DNA of 64,000 nucleotides from CBDDBH01 sp965225625 (GCA_965225625.1 CBDDBH010000017.1:62001-126000); one strand, 5' to 3'. Shown: positions 53,593 to 62,632, numbered from the stretch's first letter. A program made the numbers and translations. Notes: generated by a model not told the origin, from the sequence alone.

Positions 53593-55098
53593 TCAACTAA
53601 TCTCACTTGGCTTTGCATAGGGCCAGGGATTGTTTTCCGGCCACGGTTCCAGTCGCGCCTCGACGCCATGTCGCGCTAGCAGTTCTTCCAAGGGGACGAC
53701 GGATTCCATGTGGCCGCCGCCCTGTTCGTACAGCGCCAGCGGCAAGGTGAACTCGATTGGAGCTACCAGCGCCGGCGTTGGTACGTAGCCGAACGCATGG
53801 TCCGGTACGCGCAGGACATCCACACTGATCGTAATGCCGCCACCGGGATAAACGTAAGCCGGCGCACCGCCCATGGTAATGCGCGCACGACCATCGGCTA
53901 CGGCCCGCGTAATATTGATAGGGTTTTCAGTGACTCCTGCTCGCAACGAGCCGCCTGCACCGGCCATGAACAAAACCGAACACAACGAGGGTTCGCAGTT
54001 CTCACCGATGCGATCGACTATCTTGCGTAGCGGTGCCGGCATTTCTTGGACCTGCGGTTTCAGGTTCTTATCGAGCACGCAATAGACCGATTGCTCACCG
54101 GTAGTGGTTGTCATCAGTAACCTGAGCCCGGGCCTGGCCTGCTTTGGGTCTATTTTTTTCAGTATTGTGAATGGATCAGTGATCTGCGTGCCGCCCCATC
54201 CGGTGCCAGGCTCGCTGACTTGAAAATAGCGTCCCGGCGTCGAGCGGCGGCCCACAATTTTGATACCCGAGTGTGGCATGTCGAGATAGCGCCCTGCCTG
54301 GTGCTCAGTCAAGACACCCGTGATGTGGTCATCGACCACAATTACCTCGTCGATGAGTCCATGGAATTGTTGCGCGAATATGCCGATGGTCGCCGAACCG
54401 CAGCCGACACGCATCCGTTGTTCCGGCGTACCATCGACAATCGGCGCCGCGCCTGCCTGGATTACGACGTTGCTGCCACCGTCGATCGTGACCTCGATCG
54501 GTTCTTTGGCGCAAAGTTTCAGCATGCTCTCGCAGGTCGTGACACCCTCTTTGCGGCTGCCACCTGTAATGTGCCTGACGCCACCCAGGGACAGCATTTG
54601 CGAACCGTATTGGGCGGTCGTGACATGACCGATCTGTTCGCCTTCACAGCGAATTGCCGCGGTCTCCGGGCCCAGGAACCGATCAGTGTCTATTTTCACC
54701 ATCAATCCGCAGTAACTGAAGATCCCTTCAGTGACGACCGTCACGGTGTCGACTCCATGAGCCTCCCTGGAAACGATGAATGGCGCTGGCTTATAGTCTG
54801 GATAAGTCGTTCCAGCGCCGATGCCGGTGACAAAAGTGTCGTTTGCGCGGAGCCAGTTACCGTCCCAATGGGGAGTAGGGTCTGAGAAGGGGATCAGAGG
54901 CGCGCTGCGCTCGGCTGCGCGTCGGGTAATTGTCAGTGCGTCCAGGCGCACCAGTTTGCCGCCGGTGTTGCCATAACGATCGCAAGAGCCGGTGCGGCCT
55001 GGCTTGATTCTGCACAGCACCGGGCAGGCGTCGCAGCGAACGATGTTTTGTGGGTCGTGGTCCTGCTCGGTTGCGGGCCTGGACGGCGAGTCTGACAT
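53593..55098 (-). CDS. hnr: 6-hydroxynicotinate reductase
   Basis: This 501-residue protein matches the Hnr family, which in Eubacterium barkeri reduces 6-hydroxynicotinate to 1,4,5,6-tetrahydro-6-oxonicotinate with ferredoxin electrons. An N-terminal iron-sulfur site (C22-x2-C25-x3-C29-x9-C39; CDACPVLCRIKPGRTGSC) precedes a long mixed region with GGSRKEGVTT, GCGSATIGIFAQQ and GGITISVDV. ATG 55098 is chosen; the frame is open to 55158. The genes for the steps before (molybdenum hydroxylase) and after (enamidase) flank it on the same strand, which strengthens the call. Substrate could be a related hydroxypyridine carboxylate. Confidence 0.82.
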   Translation of the reverse strand: MSDSPSRPATEQDHDPQNIVRCDACPVLCRIKPGRTGSCDRYGNTGGKLVRLDALTITRRAAERSAPLIPFSDPTPHWDGNWLRANDTFVTGIGAGTTYPDYKPAPFIVSREAHGVDTVTVVTEGIFSYCGLMVKIDTDRFLGPETAAIRCEGEQIGHVTTAQYGSQMLSLGGVRHITGGSRKEGVTTCESMLKLCAKEPIEVTIDGGSNVVIQAGAAPIVDGTPEQRMRVGCGSATIGIFAQQFHGLIDEVIVVDDHITGVLTEHQAGRYLDMPHSGIKIVGRRSTPGRYFQVSEPGTGWGGTQITDPFTILKKIDPKQARPGLRLLMTTTTGEQSVYCVLDKNLKPQVQEMPAPLRKIVDRIGENCEPSLCSVLFMAGAGGSLRAGVTENPINITRAVADGRARITMGGAPAYVYPGGGITISVDVLRVPDHAFGYVPTPALVAPIEFTLPLALYEQGGGHMESVVPLEELLARHGVEARLEPWPENNPWPYAKPSEIS

Positions 55099-55118
55099 CG
55101 GGGAGTCATTATTTCGTA

Positions 55119-55126
55119 TGTATACA
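55119..55126. promoter_or_regulatory. TGTATACA palindrome upstream of hnr
   Basis: The 117-bp gap between the enamidase stop and the hnr start holds the perfect palindrome tgtataca within an A+T-rich stretch. FadR/FCD-type GntR regulators favour such TNGTATACNA-like sites, so it may be an operator for an internal hnr promoter. No GntR gene is in the window. Confidence 0.3.
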
Positions 55127-55214
55127 AACAATATAGGCCGACCAGGCCTACCGGTCAATCGACCCTGTTTGAACGGATCCGGATCGGTGTGAATTGCTGA
55201 GTACGAAACAGGCT

Positions 55215-56387
55215 TCAGTCTGTAAATTGCGGTAGCGTCTCTGCCGGCGGTGTATTGCGGCTACGCTCGGTGCGTACCACACCGTCTATGATTGTCATGC
55301 CGATGCCGGGAATGTCGCCCAGGGCAACGCTTTCAAGCAGATTCTTACCGGCTGAATGCTGAGCGCGATCCATAATGACAAAGTCTGCCGACCGACCCGT
55401 TTCGATGATGCCGCAGTCAAGCTCACGCAGTCGCGCAGTGTTGCCCGTTGCGAAGCAAATAGCGGTCTCGGCAGATACCTCGCCGAGACTGGCGAGCATC
55501 GCCACCATACGCAGGATACCCAGTGGCTGCACACCCGAGCCGGCTGGTCCGTCAGTGCCCAGGATCACCCGTTCAAGCTGTCCGATCTCTTTTGCCGTGC
55601 GCAATGCGAGCAATCCGGCGCGCGCGTTGCCGTTGTGGACGATCTCGATGGCCCGGGAACACTGTTCACAAAGGCAGACGATTTGATCGTCGGGCAACGC
55701 CGTGTGACCACCATTGATATGCCCAATAATGTCGGCGTCAGCTTCCAGCACGATGTCTTTATCGATGAGGCCGGAACCCGGTATCGACGGACCGCCGGTG
55801 TGAATCGTGCTCTGAATACCGTACTTGCGTGCCCAACTCACCATTTTCTGAGCTTCGTCACCGGCCTTGACCGTGCCCAGGCCTACCTCGCCCAGCAGTT
55901 TAACGCCGGCCTGCGCAAGCTCCTTGAAGTCGTTTTCCTCCATGCCCTGTTCCAGAATCGGCGCCCCGGCTATTACCTTGACGCCATTTGGCCTGAAATT
56001 TTCGAAGCAGCGTTGCGCAGCAATCGCCATCGCCTTTAGACCAACAATGTCTTTCGGTCGTCCCGGCATATGCACTTCTCCGGCGGAAATCATGGTGGTA
56101 ACGCCACCGTGCAGACTGCTGTCAATCCAATTGAACTGACTCTGTCGGGGTGTCCAGTCGCCGGCGACCGGGTGCACGTGACTGTCGATAAGGCCGGGAC
56201 ACACAGTCGTGCCCATGGCATCGATTACCTGGGTAGCGCCGTCGGTATCACAATCGCTACGCTGTCCCAGTTGCGTGATGCGTCCGTCTTCCGCGATTAA
56301 CGTATCCCCACCAAGGATCGGCTCTTCGAGACGCCCGGAGAGCATCAGCCCGATATTATTGATGACCAACTTATTAGCGACGGTCAT
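55215..56387 (-). CDS. ena: Enamidase
   Basis: This 390-residue amidohydrolase-superfamily enzyme has the metal-binding GLIDSHVHPVAGDW (H70, H72), LHGGVTTMISAGEVHMPGRPKD, ILEQGMEENDF, GEVGLGT, IHTGGPSIPG, a HINGG block and the catalytic Asp in GTDGPAGSG. These words, in this order, are those of Eubacterium barkeri Ena, which opens 1,4,5,6-tetrahydro-6-oxonicotinate to 2-formylglutarate. Length is close (about 385-390). ATG 56387 is preceded by GAGGGATG; frame open to 56417. It heads the leftward operon and is divergent from a MarR gene. Confidence 0.87.
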   Translation of the reverse strand: MTVANKLVINNIGLMLSGRLEEPILGGDTLIAEDGRITQLGQRSDCDTDGATQVIDAMGTTVCPGLIDSHVHPVAGDWTPRQSQFNWIDSSLHGGVTTMISAGEVHMPGRPKDIVGLKAMAIAAQRCFENFRPNGVKVIAGAPILEQGMEENDFKELAQAGVKLLGEVGLGTVKAGDEAQKMVSWARKYGIQSTIHTGGPSIPGSGLIDKDIVLEADADIIGHINGGHTALPDDQIVCLCEQCSRAIEIVHNGNARAGLLALRTAKEIGQLERVILGTDGPAGSGVQPLGILRMVAMLASLGEVSAETAICFATGNTARLRELDCGIIETGRSADFVIMDRAQHSAGKNLLESVALGDIPGIGMTIIDGVVRTERSRNTPPAETLPQFTD

Positions 56388-56543
56388 GTAACATCCCTCG
56401 ATGATTCGAGCAGGCATAGTTGATCAGCCACTGGTTGTTTTCAATCTTCGCGCCATAGAACCGAAAGCGGATGAAATGTGGCATCGGCGCTATTGCGCGG
56501 TAATCCTGTAGAATTTGTCAATTGCCCCGACCGGATTGGTGCT

Positions 56544-56966
56544 TTGAGCAACGACGCTTACGAGTTAGAAAATCAAGTAGGTCACTTGCTACGCCGAGCA
56601 AACCAGCGGCACACGGCGATCTTTGCCGACGGCATGGTGACGCAGCAACTTACAACGATGCAGTTCGCGGTTTTGGTAAAGATCCGGGACGAAGGTGAGG
56701 TATCGCAGAATCAACTCGGTCGGTTGGCAGCGATGGACCCGGCAACAGTGCAGGGGGTCGTGAAGCGTCTCGCCGAAAGAAAACTGGTGGTCGCGGGGCG
56801 TGACGCTAACGACCGTCGCCGCAGCTTGTGGGGACTTTCGCCAAACGGTGATCGCCTGCTTAAGAGCGCCGTGCCTGCCGGCAGGAAAATCACGGAAGAA
56901 ACGCTTGCGCCGTTCGATGCAGGCGAGCGTAAAACGTTTCTCACGCTGTTACGCAAACTCAGCTGA
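56544..56966 (+). CDS. MarR family transcriptional regulator
   Basis: This winged-helix regulator of about 140 residues has VTQQLTTMQFAVLVKI, the recognition helix region SQNQLGRLAAMDPATVQGVVKRL and the wing AERKLVVAGRDANDRRRSLWGLS. MarR proteins usually repress the divergent gene until a small aromatic ligand binds; here that is the enamidase operon, with the MarR-AA_synth-LLM genes on its own side. The start is uncertain: TTG 56544 fits the N-terminal family sequence, GTG 56478 is the longest. A TGTAGAAT -10-like box lies near 56506. Confidence 0.83.
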   Translation: MSNDAYELENQVGHLLRRANQRHTAIFADGMVTQQLTTMQFAVLVKIRDEGEVSQNQLGRLAAMDPATVQGVVKRLAERKLVVAGRDANDRRRSLWGLSPNGDRLLKSAVPAGRKITEETLAPFDAGERKTFLTLLRKLS

Positions 56967-56982
56967 CAGATTGAGGGGCGGG

Positions 56983-57564
56983 GTGGAGATAGTTGTTCGC
57001 CGGGAATTCCTTCAGATCGAAGAGATCCATCACGAAGGCGGACCAGTAGCAGAGCAGCCGCTTTATCGTGGCGTTGTTGCCGCGGTTGCGGAGAATCCAT
57101 TCGCGCGACGCTACGTCCTCGATATATTGCCGCTAGGCGAGGAACTGAAACCACTGGGCCTGGCGATGGCAAGGCGGTTGGTCGATGCACTAGGCGGTGA
57201 TCCCGGCGTCATCGAAGGTTACGGCAAAGCTGCAATCGTGGGAGCCGCTGGAGAGATCGAGCACGGCGCGCTGTGGCACGCGCCGGGAGGTTATGGAATG
57301 CGCGACGTTTTAGGGGGCGCTAAGGCGATTGTGCCGTCCTCCAAGAAGGTGGGCCCACCGGGCGCGCGATTGGACGTCCCGATTACTCACATCAACGCTT
57401 CTTATGTACGCAGTCATTTTGACTCAATCGAAACGGGCGTGCCCGGTTCACCGCGAGCAGACGAAATCATTTACATTCTGGCTATGACGACGGGCGCGCG
57501 TATTCACAGCCGTGCCGGCGGTTTACAAGCGCAGGACATCAAGGGAGAGGATGGTTTGCGATGA
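56983..57564 (+). CDS. AA_synth family protein (PF06684-like) 1
   Basis: This 193-residue protein is of the 'amino acid synthesis' family, annotated in many catabolic clusters without known chemistry. It shows ENPFARRY, GKAAIVGAAGEIEHGALWH, AIVPSSKKVGPPGARLDVP and YVRSHFDSIETGVP. GTG 56983 follows GAGGGGCG; the longer frame to 56800 overlaps MarR and lacks family sequence. It overlaps its paralogue by 4 bases (ATGA), so the two probably form a hetero-oligomer. A role in handling ring-cleavage products of the adjacent route is inferred from location. Confidence 0.78.
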   Translation: MEIVVRREFLQIEEIHHEGGPVAEQPLYRGVVAAVAENPFARRYVLDILPLGEELKPLGLAMARRLVDALGGDPGVIEGYGKAAIVGAAGEIEHGALWHAPGGYGMRDVLGGAKAIVPSSKKVGPPGARLDVPITHINASYVRSHFDSIETGVPGSPRADEIIYILAMTTGARIHSRAGGLQAQDIKGEDGLR

Positions 57565-58148
57565 GCGCAATGAAAATCAGAAAGATCGTCACGATCGTTG
57601 ATGAGACCAAATTTGAGATGGGCGAGCGGGTTGAACCGCCGACCCGTCGGGCCGCCGCGGTCGCGGTCATCGAGAACCCATTCGCTGAGCGTTACGAGGC
57701 GGATCTGGAAACATTGATGCAATTCGGCGAGGAATTAGGCGCGATGCTGGGGCAGCGAGCTGTCGCTGCGCTTGGGATCGAATCCGAAGCGGCAGAAAGT
57801 TTTGGTAAGGCGGCAATTGTTGGTGAGTCCGGCGAACTGGAACACGCAGCCGCCATTTTGCACCCCCGCCTTGGCAAGCCCCTGCGTGCAGCCGTCTCAA
57901 AAGGTGCCTCGCTTGTACCCTCGGCTAAAAAAATAGGTGGTCTTGGCACGCCGATAGATGTGCCCCTTGGTCACAAGGACGCTGGGTTTGTTCGTAGTCA
58001 CTTCGACGCCATGGAGGTGCGAGTGCCCGACGCGCCCAGAGCCAATGAAATTGTTGTCGCAATAGTCGTGACCGACAGCGGCCGTCCGTTACCGCGCGTG
58101 GGCGGCCTGAGCGTGGACGAAATCATCGGTGAAGACGGGTTGCGGTAG
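57561..58148 (+). CDS. AA_synth family protein (PF06684-like) 2
   Basis: This 195-residue paralogue of the preceding gene shares ENPFAERY, GKAAIVGESGELEHAAA, LVPSAKKIGGLGTPIDVP and FVRSHFDAMEVRVPDAPRANEI, and both end in GEDGLR. Overall similarity is moderate, so the copies are functionally split rather than recently duplicated. It overlaps the first by 4 bases and is followed after 52 bp by an LLM oxidoreductase gene. Confidence 0.8.
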   Translation: MSAMKIRKIVTIVDETKFEMGERVEPPTRRAAAVAVIENPFAERYEADLETLMQFGEELGAMLGQRAVAALGIESEAAESFGKAAIVGESGELEHAAAILHPRLGKPLRAAVSKGASLVPSAKKIGGLGTPIDVPLGHKDAGFVRSHFDAMEVRVPDAPRANEIVVAIVVTDSGRPLPRVGGLSVDEIIGEDGLR

Positions 58149-58200
58149 GTTCTCAGCGACATTTCCGCGATTAGTTGTAAGTAACCGGGAGCAGTGGTGA

Positions 58201-59157
58201 GTGAAATTCGGATTGCATCTGGGTACCCGTGGTGTCGCAGCATCCCCGGCAGGTATTCGCGCGATTGCGCAACACTGTGAGCGGCTGGGTTATCAATTCT
58301 TCGGCTTCAACGATCACGTCGTCATAGGCAGTCAAGTTGATTCCCGTTATCCCTACCTTGACAGTGGGATCTGGCCGGCGGCTGACACCGGTACCTGTCT
58401 TGAACAATTAACCGCACTGACTTATGTGGCTGCTGTCACCGAACGCATACGCTTGCTAACCTCGGTCATGGTGCTGCCACATCGTCCACCCGTATTGGCG
58501 GCGAAAATGTTGGCAACACTGGACGTGCTTTCAGCCGGCCGCTTGACCGTTGGTGTGGGCGTTGGTTGGATGGCGGAGGAGTTTTCCGGGTTGAGTACGC
58601 CGGCATTTGCGGCCCGCGGTGCTGTCTCGGACGAATATATTCACGCGTTTCGAACACTGTGGACCGAGGGATTGCCGTCGATGGAGGGCGAACATGTCCA
58701 GTTCCGCGATGTGTTGTTTGCCCCCAAACCCGTGCAATTGCCTCATCCACCCATTTGGATCGGCGGCGAAAGCCCTGCGGCCCGGCGCAGAGCCGCTCAA
58801 CTGGGTGATGGTTGGTATCCGGTTGGTCGTAACCCGCGCCATCTGCTTGATACACCGGCCACCTTTGGTGGAGCACTAATGGAGGTTCACAGGGATGCCG
58901 AGGAGCTGGGACGTGATCCCAAGGTCATCGACACTGCGATGTTTGCACCCTGGTTTCAATTTGATACGGCGGTGCCACGCGCTGAGGGCGGGACACTGCC
59001 GTTTACGGGTTCGCCACAACGCATTGCCGAAGATGCGACTGCGTTCGCGGCAGCCGGATTGAATCACTTGATTATCGGATTCGAAAGCAACGATCTGGCG
59101 CAGGCGCTTGATCGTATAGATCGTTTTGCGACCGAGGTTATGGCTGTCGTCGAATAG
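58201..59157 (+). CDS. LLM-class F420-dependent oxidoreductase, TIGR03619-like
   Basis: This 318-residue luciferase-like protein has GVGVGWMAEEFSGLSTPAFAARG and PPIWIGGESPAARRRAAQLGDGWYPVG, the words of the TIGR03619 F420-associated subfamily. These enzymes oxidise or reduce alcohols and enoyl compounds with a deazaflavin; FMN use is possible. GTG 58201 starts the gene, 52 bp after the AA_synth pair and in the same direction. It overlaps the convergent PAS-GGDEF-EAL gene by 20 bases at the 3' end. Confidence 0.83.
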   Translation: MKFGLHLGTRGVAASPAGIRAIAQHCERLGYQFFGFNDHVVIGSQVDSRYPYLDSGIWPAADTGTCLEQLTALTYVAAVTERIRLLTSVMVLPHRPPVLAAKMLATLDVLSAGRLTVGVGVGWMAEEFSGLSTPAFAARGAVSDEYIHAFRTLWTEGLPSMEGEHVQFRDVLFAPKPVQLPHPPIWIGGESPAARRRAAQLGDGWYPVGRNPRHLLDTPATFGGALMEVHRDAEELGRDPKVIDTAMFAPWFQFDTAVPRAEGGTLPFTGSPQRIAEDATAFAAAGLNHLIIGFESNDLAQALDRIDRFATEVMAVVE

Positions 59158-61288
59158 GATTGCCGCAGCACATCGTTTCGATAGGTCTAGGTTTTGCAAT
59201 TCCGTAACCCTGAGCGAAATCGACTCCGATTTCTTTCAGCTTCTTCAAAATTGACTCGTTCTCAACAAATTCGGCGATGGTTTTTTTGCCCATTACGTGA
59301 CCGATTTCGTTGATGGATTTAACCATAGCGAAATCGATGGGATCATCCGCCATGTCTTTCACGAACACACCGTCGATTTTGAGATAATCTACGGGTAGAG
59401 TTTTCAGATACGCAAACGACGACAAGCCGCTGCCAAAATCATCCAGCGCAAACTGACAGCCGCGCGCCCCCAAGGTATTGATAAAGTGTGTTGCGGTCGC
59501 TAGATTCGCGATGGCGGCGGTCTCGGTCACTTCGAAGCAAATTTTTTCCGCTGGAACTTTGCTGTGCTCGAGCCTTTGAAGGATCATCTCGAGCAGTTTT
59601 ACGTCGCCGAGGGACGGGCCGGATAAATTGATACTGCACAGGCCCAGATTGTTACTCACATCGTCGTTTCCGGATAACCACCTCAGAGCGGTATCTATCA
59701 CCCATCGATCGAGTTTTACGGAAAGATTGTAGCGCTCGGCGGCGGGCAGAAACGCACCCGGCGGGACCAGCTTACCGTCGTTATCCAGCATCCGTAATAA
59801 CAATTCGTAGTGTTCGCCGCAGTGCTCACCGTGTAACGGGATAATCGTCTGAAAATACAGGCATAGTCGATTTTCCTCCAATGCATGATTGATCTTGGCG
59901 ACCCATTCCATTTCCCCACGTTGGCGTGCCAGCATCTTGTCGTCTTTGCTGGACACGTGGGTGCGGTTGCGTCCTTGTTCTTTAGCCGCATAGCACGCCG
60001 CGTCGGCTTGACTCAATATCTCGCTAACGGTTGCAGCCTCATTTATAGGCACCAGGCCGATGCTCGCACCGAGGTTGAAATGCTTGTCGTCCCACACAAA
60101 TCTGAATTCGTCAAAAGCGGCATGCAATTTTTCGACGACCAGGCTCGCGTTCTCCAGAGAACAATTCTCCAACAGCAGCCCAAATTCATCGCCGCCGAGC
60201 CGCGCCAAAGTGTCGCTGGTACGAAGGTTGGCATTTAAGATCCGGCCCAGCTGGCGCAATAGTTCGTCACCGGCCACATGCCCACAAGTGTCATTGATGA
60301 CTTTGAATTGGTCCAGATCAATGTATGCGACTACATGTCCGGACGGCGCTGCGCTCAGCCGTTCTAACGCTCTTTTTAATCGCGTCTCGAAATCCCGCCG
60401 ATTTGTAAGGCCAGTCAGTGTGTCGTGAGAGGCCTGATAGGTCAGTTGTTCGGAAAGCTGGCGTGCTTCTGTGATGTCCTGGATCTGGATAACCGCGTAC
60501 TTGGGTTTGGTCTCGGAATAGTTAACAACAGAAGCGTTTATTTTTGCCCAGATAATTGAGCCATCCTTGCGGATGTAGCGTTTTTCCATTTCGCAGTGTT
60601 GTGTGTCTGCTCGAAACATCTGCTCAATAAGACGCAGGCAATTCTCTGAATCTTCGGGGTGGGTAATATCGACAAAATTTTTGCCTACCAACTCGTCGTG
60701 GCTATATCCGAGCATCGCACAAACGGCCCGATTTGCATCTACTATATTCGATTCGTCGGTTGCGAGTGCCATGCCAATGGCGGCGTCTTCAAATGCGTTA
60801 CGAAACCGATCCTCACTTGCCTGTAACGCTGCTTTCGCGTGTTCTCGATCGGTGATGTCGGACACCAGTTCATATGCGCCGATAACCTTTTTCGCACGAT
60901 CGAAATGAGGAACGATTTGAGCGTCGATGACCATGACGCCAGCGGCTTTGAAATCCACATCAGCCGTGTAGCGAACCGCTTCTCCGGCAAGCGCAGCCTC
61001 GACATATGGCCGGATAAGGTCGTAGGCTTCATGGCCCAACACTTCGCTCATATGCAAGCCAACGATGGGCGCGGGACCCGCTGCAAACCACTGCGAGTAG
61101 GTGGCGTTAGCGAAATGGTAGCGTTGCTCGGGGTCTATATAGCTAATTAAGACCGGCAGTGAATCGACCATCACGCGTAGTTGTTCTGCCCGTGCGTGCA
61201 CGGCTTCGAAAACCTGATCAGGCGTATCGAATCTGGTATCGAGTACCGTGGCGGTACAAGCACCAAGAATTTCAACCGGTTTCGTCAT
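59138..61288 (-). CDS. PAS-PAS-GGDEF-EAL cyclic-di-GMP protein
   Basis: This 716-residue protein has two PAS domains (about 35-155 and 160-285), a GGDEF domain (about 290-455; RLGGDEF, with the inhibitory RxxD site RTSD exactly five residues before it) and an EAL domain (about 465-710; ELLLR, NLSG, ETxAI, DDFGSG, KIDG, AEFVEN, all catalytic positions intact). It could make and break c-di-GMP in response to a small signal or oxygen. No transmembrane segment is visible, so it is probably cytoplasmic. Its 3' end overlaps the LLM gene. Confidence 0.9.
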   Translation of the reverse strand: MTKPVEILGACTATVLDTRFDTPDQVFEAVHARAEQLRVMVDSLPVLISYIDPEQRYHFANATYSQWFAAGPAPIVGLHMSEVLGHEAYDLIRPYVEAALAGEAVRYTADVDFKAAGVMVIDAQIVPHFDRAKKVIGAYELVSDITDREHAKAALQASEDRFRNAFEDAAIGMALATDESNIVDANRAVCAMLGYSHDELVGKNFVDITHPEDSENCLRLIEQMFRADTQHCEMEKRYIRKDGSIIWAKINASVVNYSETKPKYAVIQIQDITEARQLSEQLTYQASHDTLTGLTNRRDFETRLKRALERLSAAPSGHVVAYIDLDQFKVINDTCGHVAGDELLRQLGRILNANLRTSDTLARLGGDEFGLLLENCSLENASLVVEKLHAAFDEFRFVWDDKHFNLGASIGLVPINEAATVSEILSQADAACYAAKEQGRNRTHVSSKDDKMLARQRGEMEWVAKINHALEENRLCLYFQTIIPLHGEHCGEHYELLLRMLDNDGKLVPPGAFLPAAERYNLSVKLDRWVIDTALRWLSGNDDVSNNLGLCSINLSGPSLGDVKLLEMILQRLEHSKVPAEKICFEVTETAAIANLATATHFINTLGARGCQFALDDFGSGLSSFAYLKTLPVDYLKIDGVFVKDMADDPIDFAMVKSINEIGHVMGKKTIAEFVENESILKKLKEIGVDFAQGYGIAKPRPIETMCCGNPIRRQP

Positions 61289-61683
61289 GGCGTTCGGCGC
61301 TGGCGTAGTGACCGCATGCCGTTGTAGCGGCCCGGATGTCGAGTACTTGAGGAATGAGATACTTTACGAGTGACTAATTTGTTATCAGGCCGCAAATGCT
61401 TGCGGCTTTGCGCTTGTTTTCGCCTCTGTGACGTATTTTTACAGTTGCAGTGTGTAGACTCGTATCCTTAGCAAGAGTCTCCCCTGGAGCCGGTTCACGC
61501 CACAATCATCCCCCTGATCCCGTGTCCCACGTGAACCGGCTCCATTTCCCAGTGAGAAAGGAATTTCCTCGCCAACGCTAATTGATTTACGTTGTGGACG
61601 GCTGCGCCCTGTATCCCTACAGTGCTCCCTTGGTCCCTCACCGAGGCGTAACAATGCATCACAATCAAGTTGGAGGAGGGTAG
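61289..61683. other. Intergenic region with a long hairpin
   Basis: This 395-bp divergent gap lies upstream of both the c-di-GMP gene and the methyltransferase gene. It holds the 15-bp perfect inverted repeat listed separately, an A+T-rich stretch at about 61360-61380, and GGAGGAGGG just before ATG 61684. No ORF is convincing. Confidence 0.4.
61485..61544. repeat. 15-bp perfect inverted repeat with 30-nt loop
   Basis: tggagccggttcacg (61485-61499) is exactly complementary to cgtgaaccggctcca (61530-61544). The pair cannot be explained by a gene and has no U-tract, so simple termination is unlikely. It might be a dispersed palindromic element or a protein-binding site. Confidence 0.6.
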
Positions 61684-62508
61684 ATGCCTGTTCAGACTCA
61701 AGCTGAATACTGGAACGAGGTCGGTGGACAGCGTTGGCTGACGAATTGGCGTAAAACTCACGCCATCGTCGAAAATTTGACCCGGTCACTAGACCAGCGC
61801 GCTGCGGTGAGCCTGCACGAATCTGTACTCGATGTTGGTTGTGGCACCGGCGAGACCAGTCGGGGGCTCGCTGCGCAGGTTGGCCCTTCCGGTAGCGTCC
61901 AGGGGATCGATATTTCCTCGCTGCTCCTCGATATTGCCAGTAACGACACGGCCAATCCCGCGAATCTGAGCTTTACGCATGCAGACGTTGCTGATCATCG
62001 GTTCGAACCGAACACCTATGATCTAATTTATTCCCGATTCGGCGTGATGTTTTTTCCTGATCCCGATCTGGCTTTCAGTAACCTGAGAGCTGCACTGAAG
62101 GACAGCGGCCGCCTGGTCTTTATGTGCTGGCGCGCGATGGCCGAAAACCTCTGGATGAAAGTGCCTGGTGCTGCGGCGTTTGAGATAGTGGCGCCCCCCG
62201 AGCCGCCCGGACCGAACGCACCAGGCCCAATGGCACTTGCCGATCCCGATCGCGTCCGAACAATACTGAATAAGGCAGGATTTATCGACGTCGATATTAT
62301 GCCGGTCGATGACAACATGGCAATAGGCCCCGTCAGCGAGGCAGTTGAATACTGTATGCGCATGGGGCCGGCCGGCAGAGCGTTGGATGGCGCAAGCGAG
62401 GATGAAAAAATTGCCGTCGCCGAGGCGATGGCGCAAGCGTTTCGAGACTATGACGGGCCGGATGGCGTGAAACTTACTGGCGCCGTATGGATCGTGAGCG
62501 CCGGTTAA
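61684..62508 (+). CDS. Class I SAM-dependent methyltransferase
   Basis: This 274-residue methyltransferase has motif I VLDVGCGTGETSRGLA, the acidic residue of motif II (VQGIDISSLLLDIA), motif III region HADVADHRF and FGVMFFPDPDLAFSNL. UbiE-type fold, soluble; substrate cannot be read. GGAGGAGGG precedes ATG 61684, so translation is expected to be strong. It stands alone. Confidence 0.85.
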   Translation: MPVQTQAEYWNEVGGQRWLTNWRKTHAIVENLTRSLDQRAAVSLHESVLDVGCGTGETSRGLAAQVGPSGSVQGIDISSLLLDIASNDTANPANLSFTHADVADHRFEPNTYDLIYSRFGVMFFPDPDLAFSNLRAALKDSGRLVFMCWRAMAENLWMKVPGAAAFEIVAPPEPPGPNAPGPMALADPDRVRTILNKAGFIDVDIMPVDDNMAIGPVSEAVEYCMRMGPAGRALDGASEDEKIAVAEAMAQAFRDYDGPDGVKLTGAVWIVSAG

Positions 62509-62632
62509 GCGAAGGCAACTTATCTACCCTGGCAAATCGCCGGGTGGGCGCAAAATTAGCGAGGTTTCCGGCGTGAACGAGCGGATGAGGTAGGTTTGCC
62601 AGTCAACTAATGGCCTGTTGCCGTAATGCACG

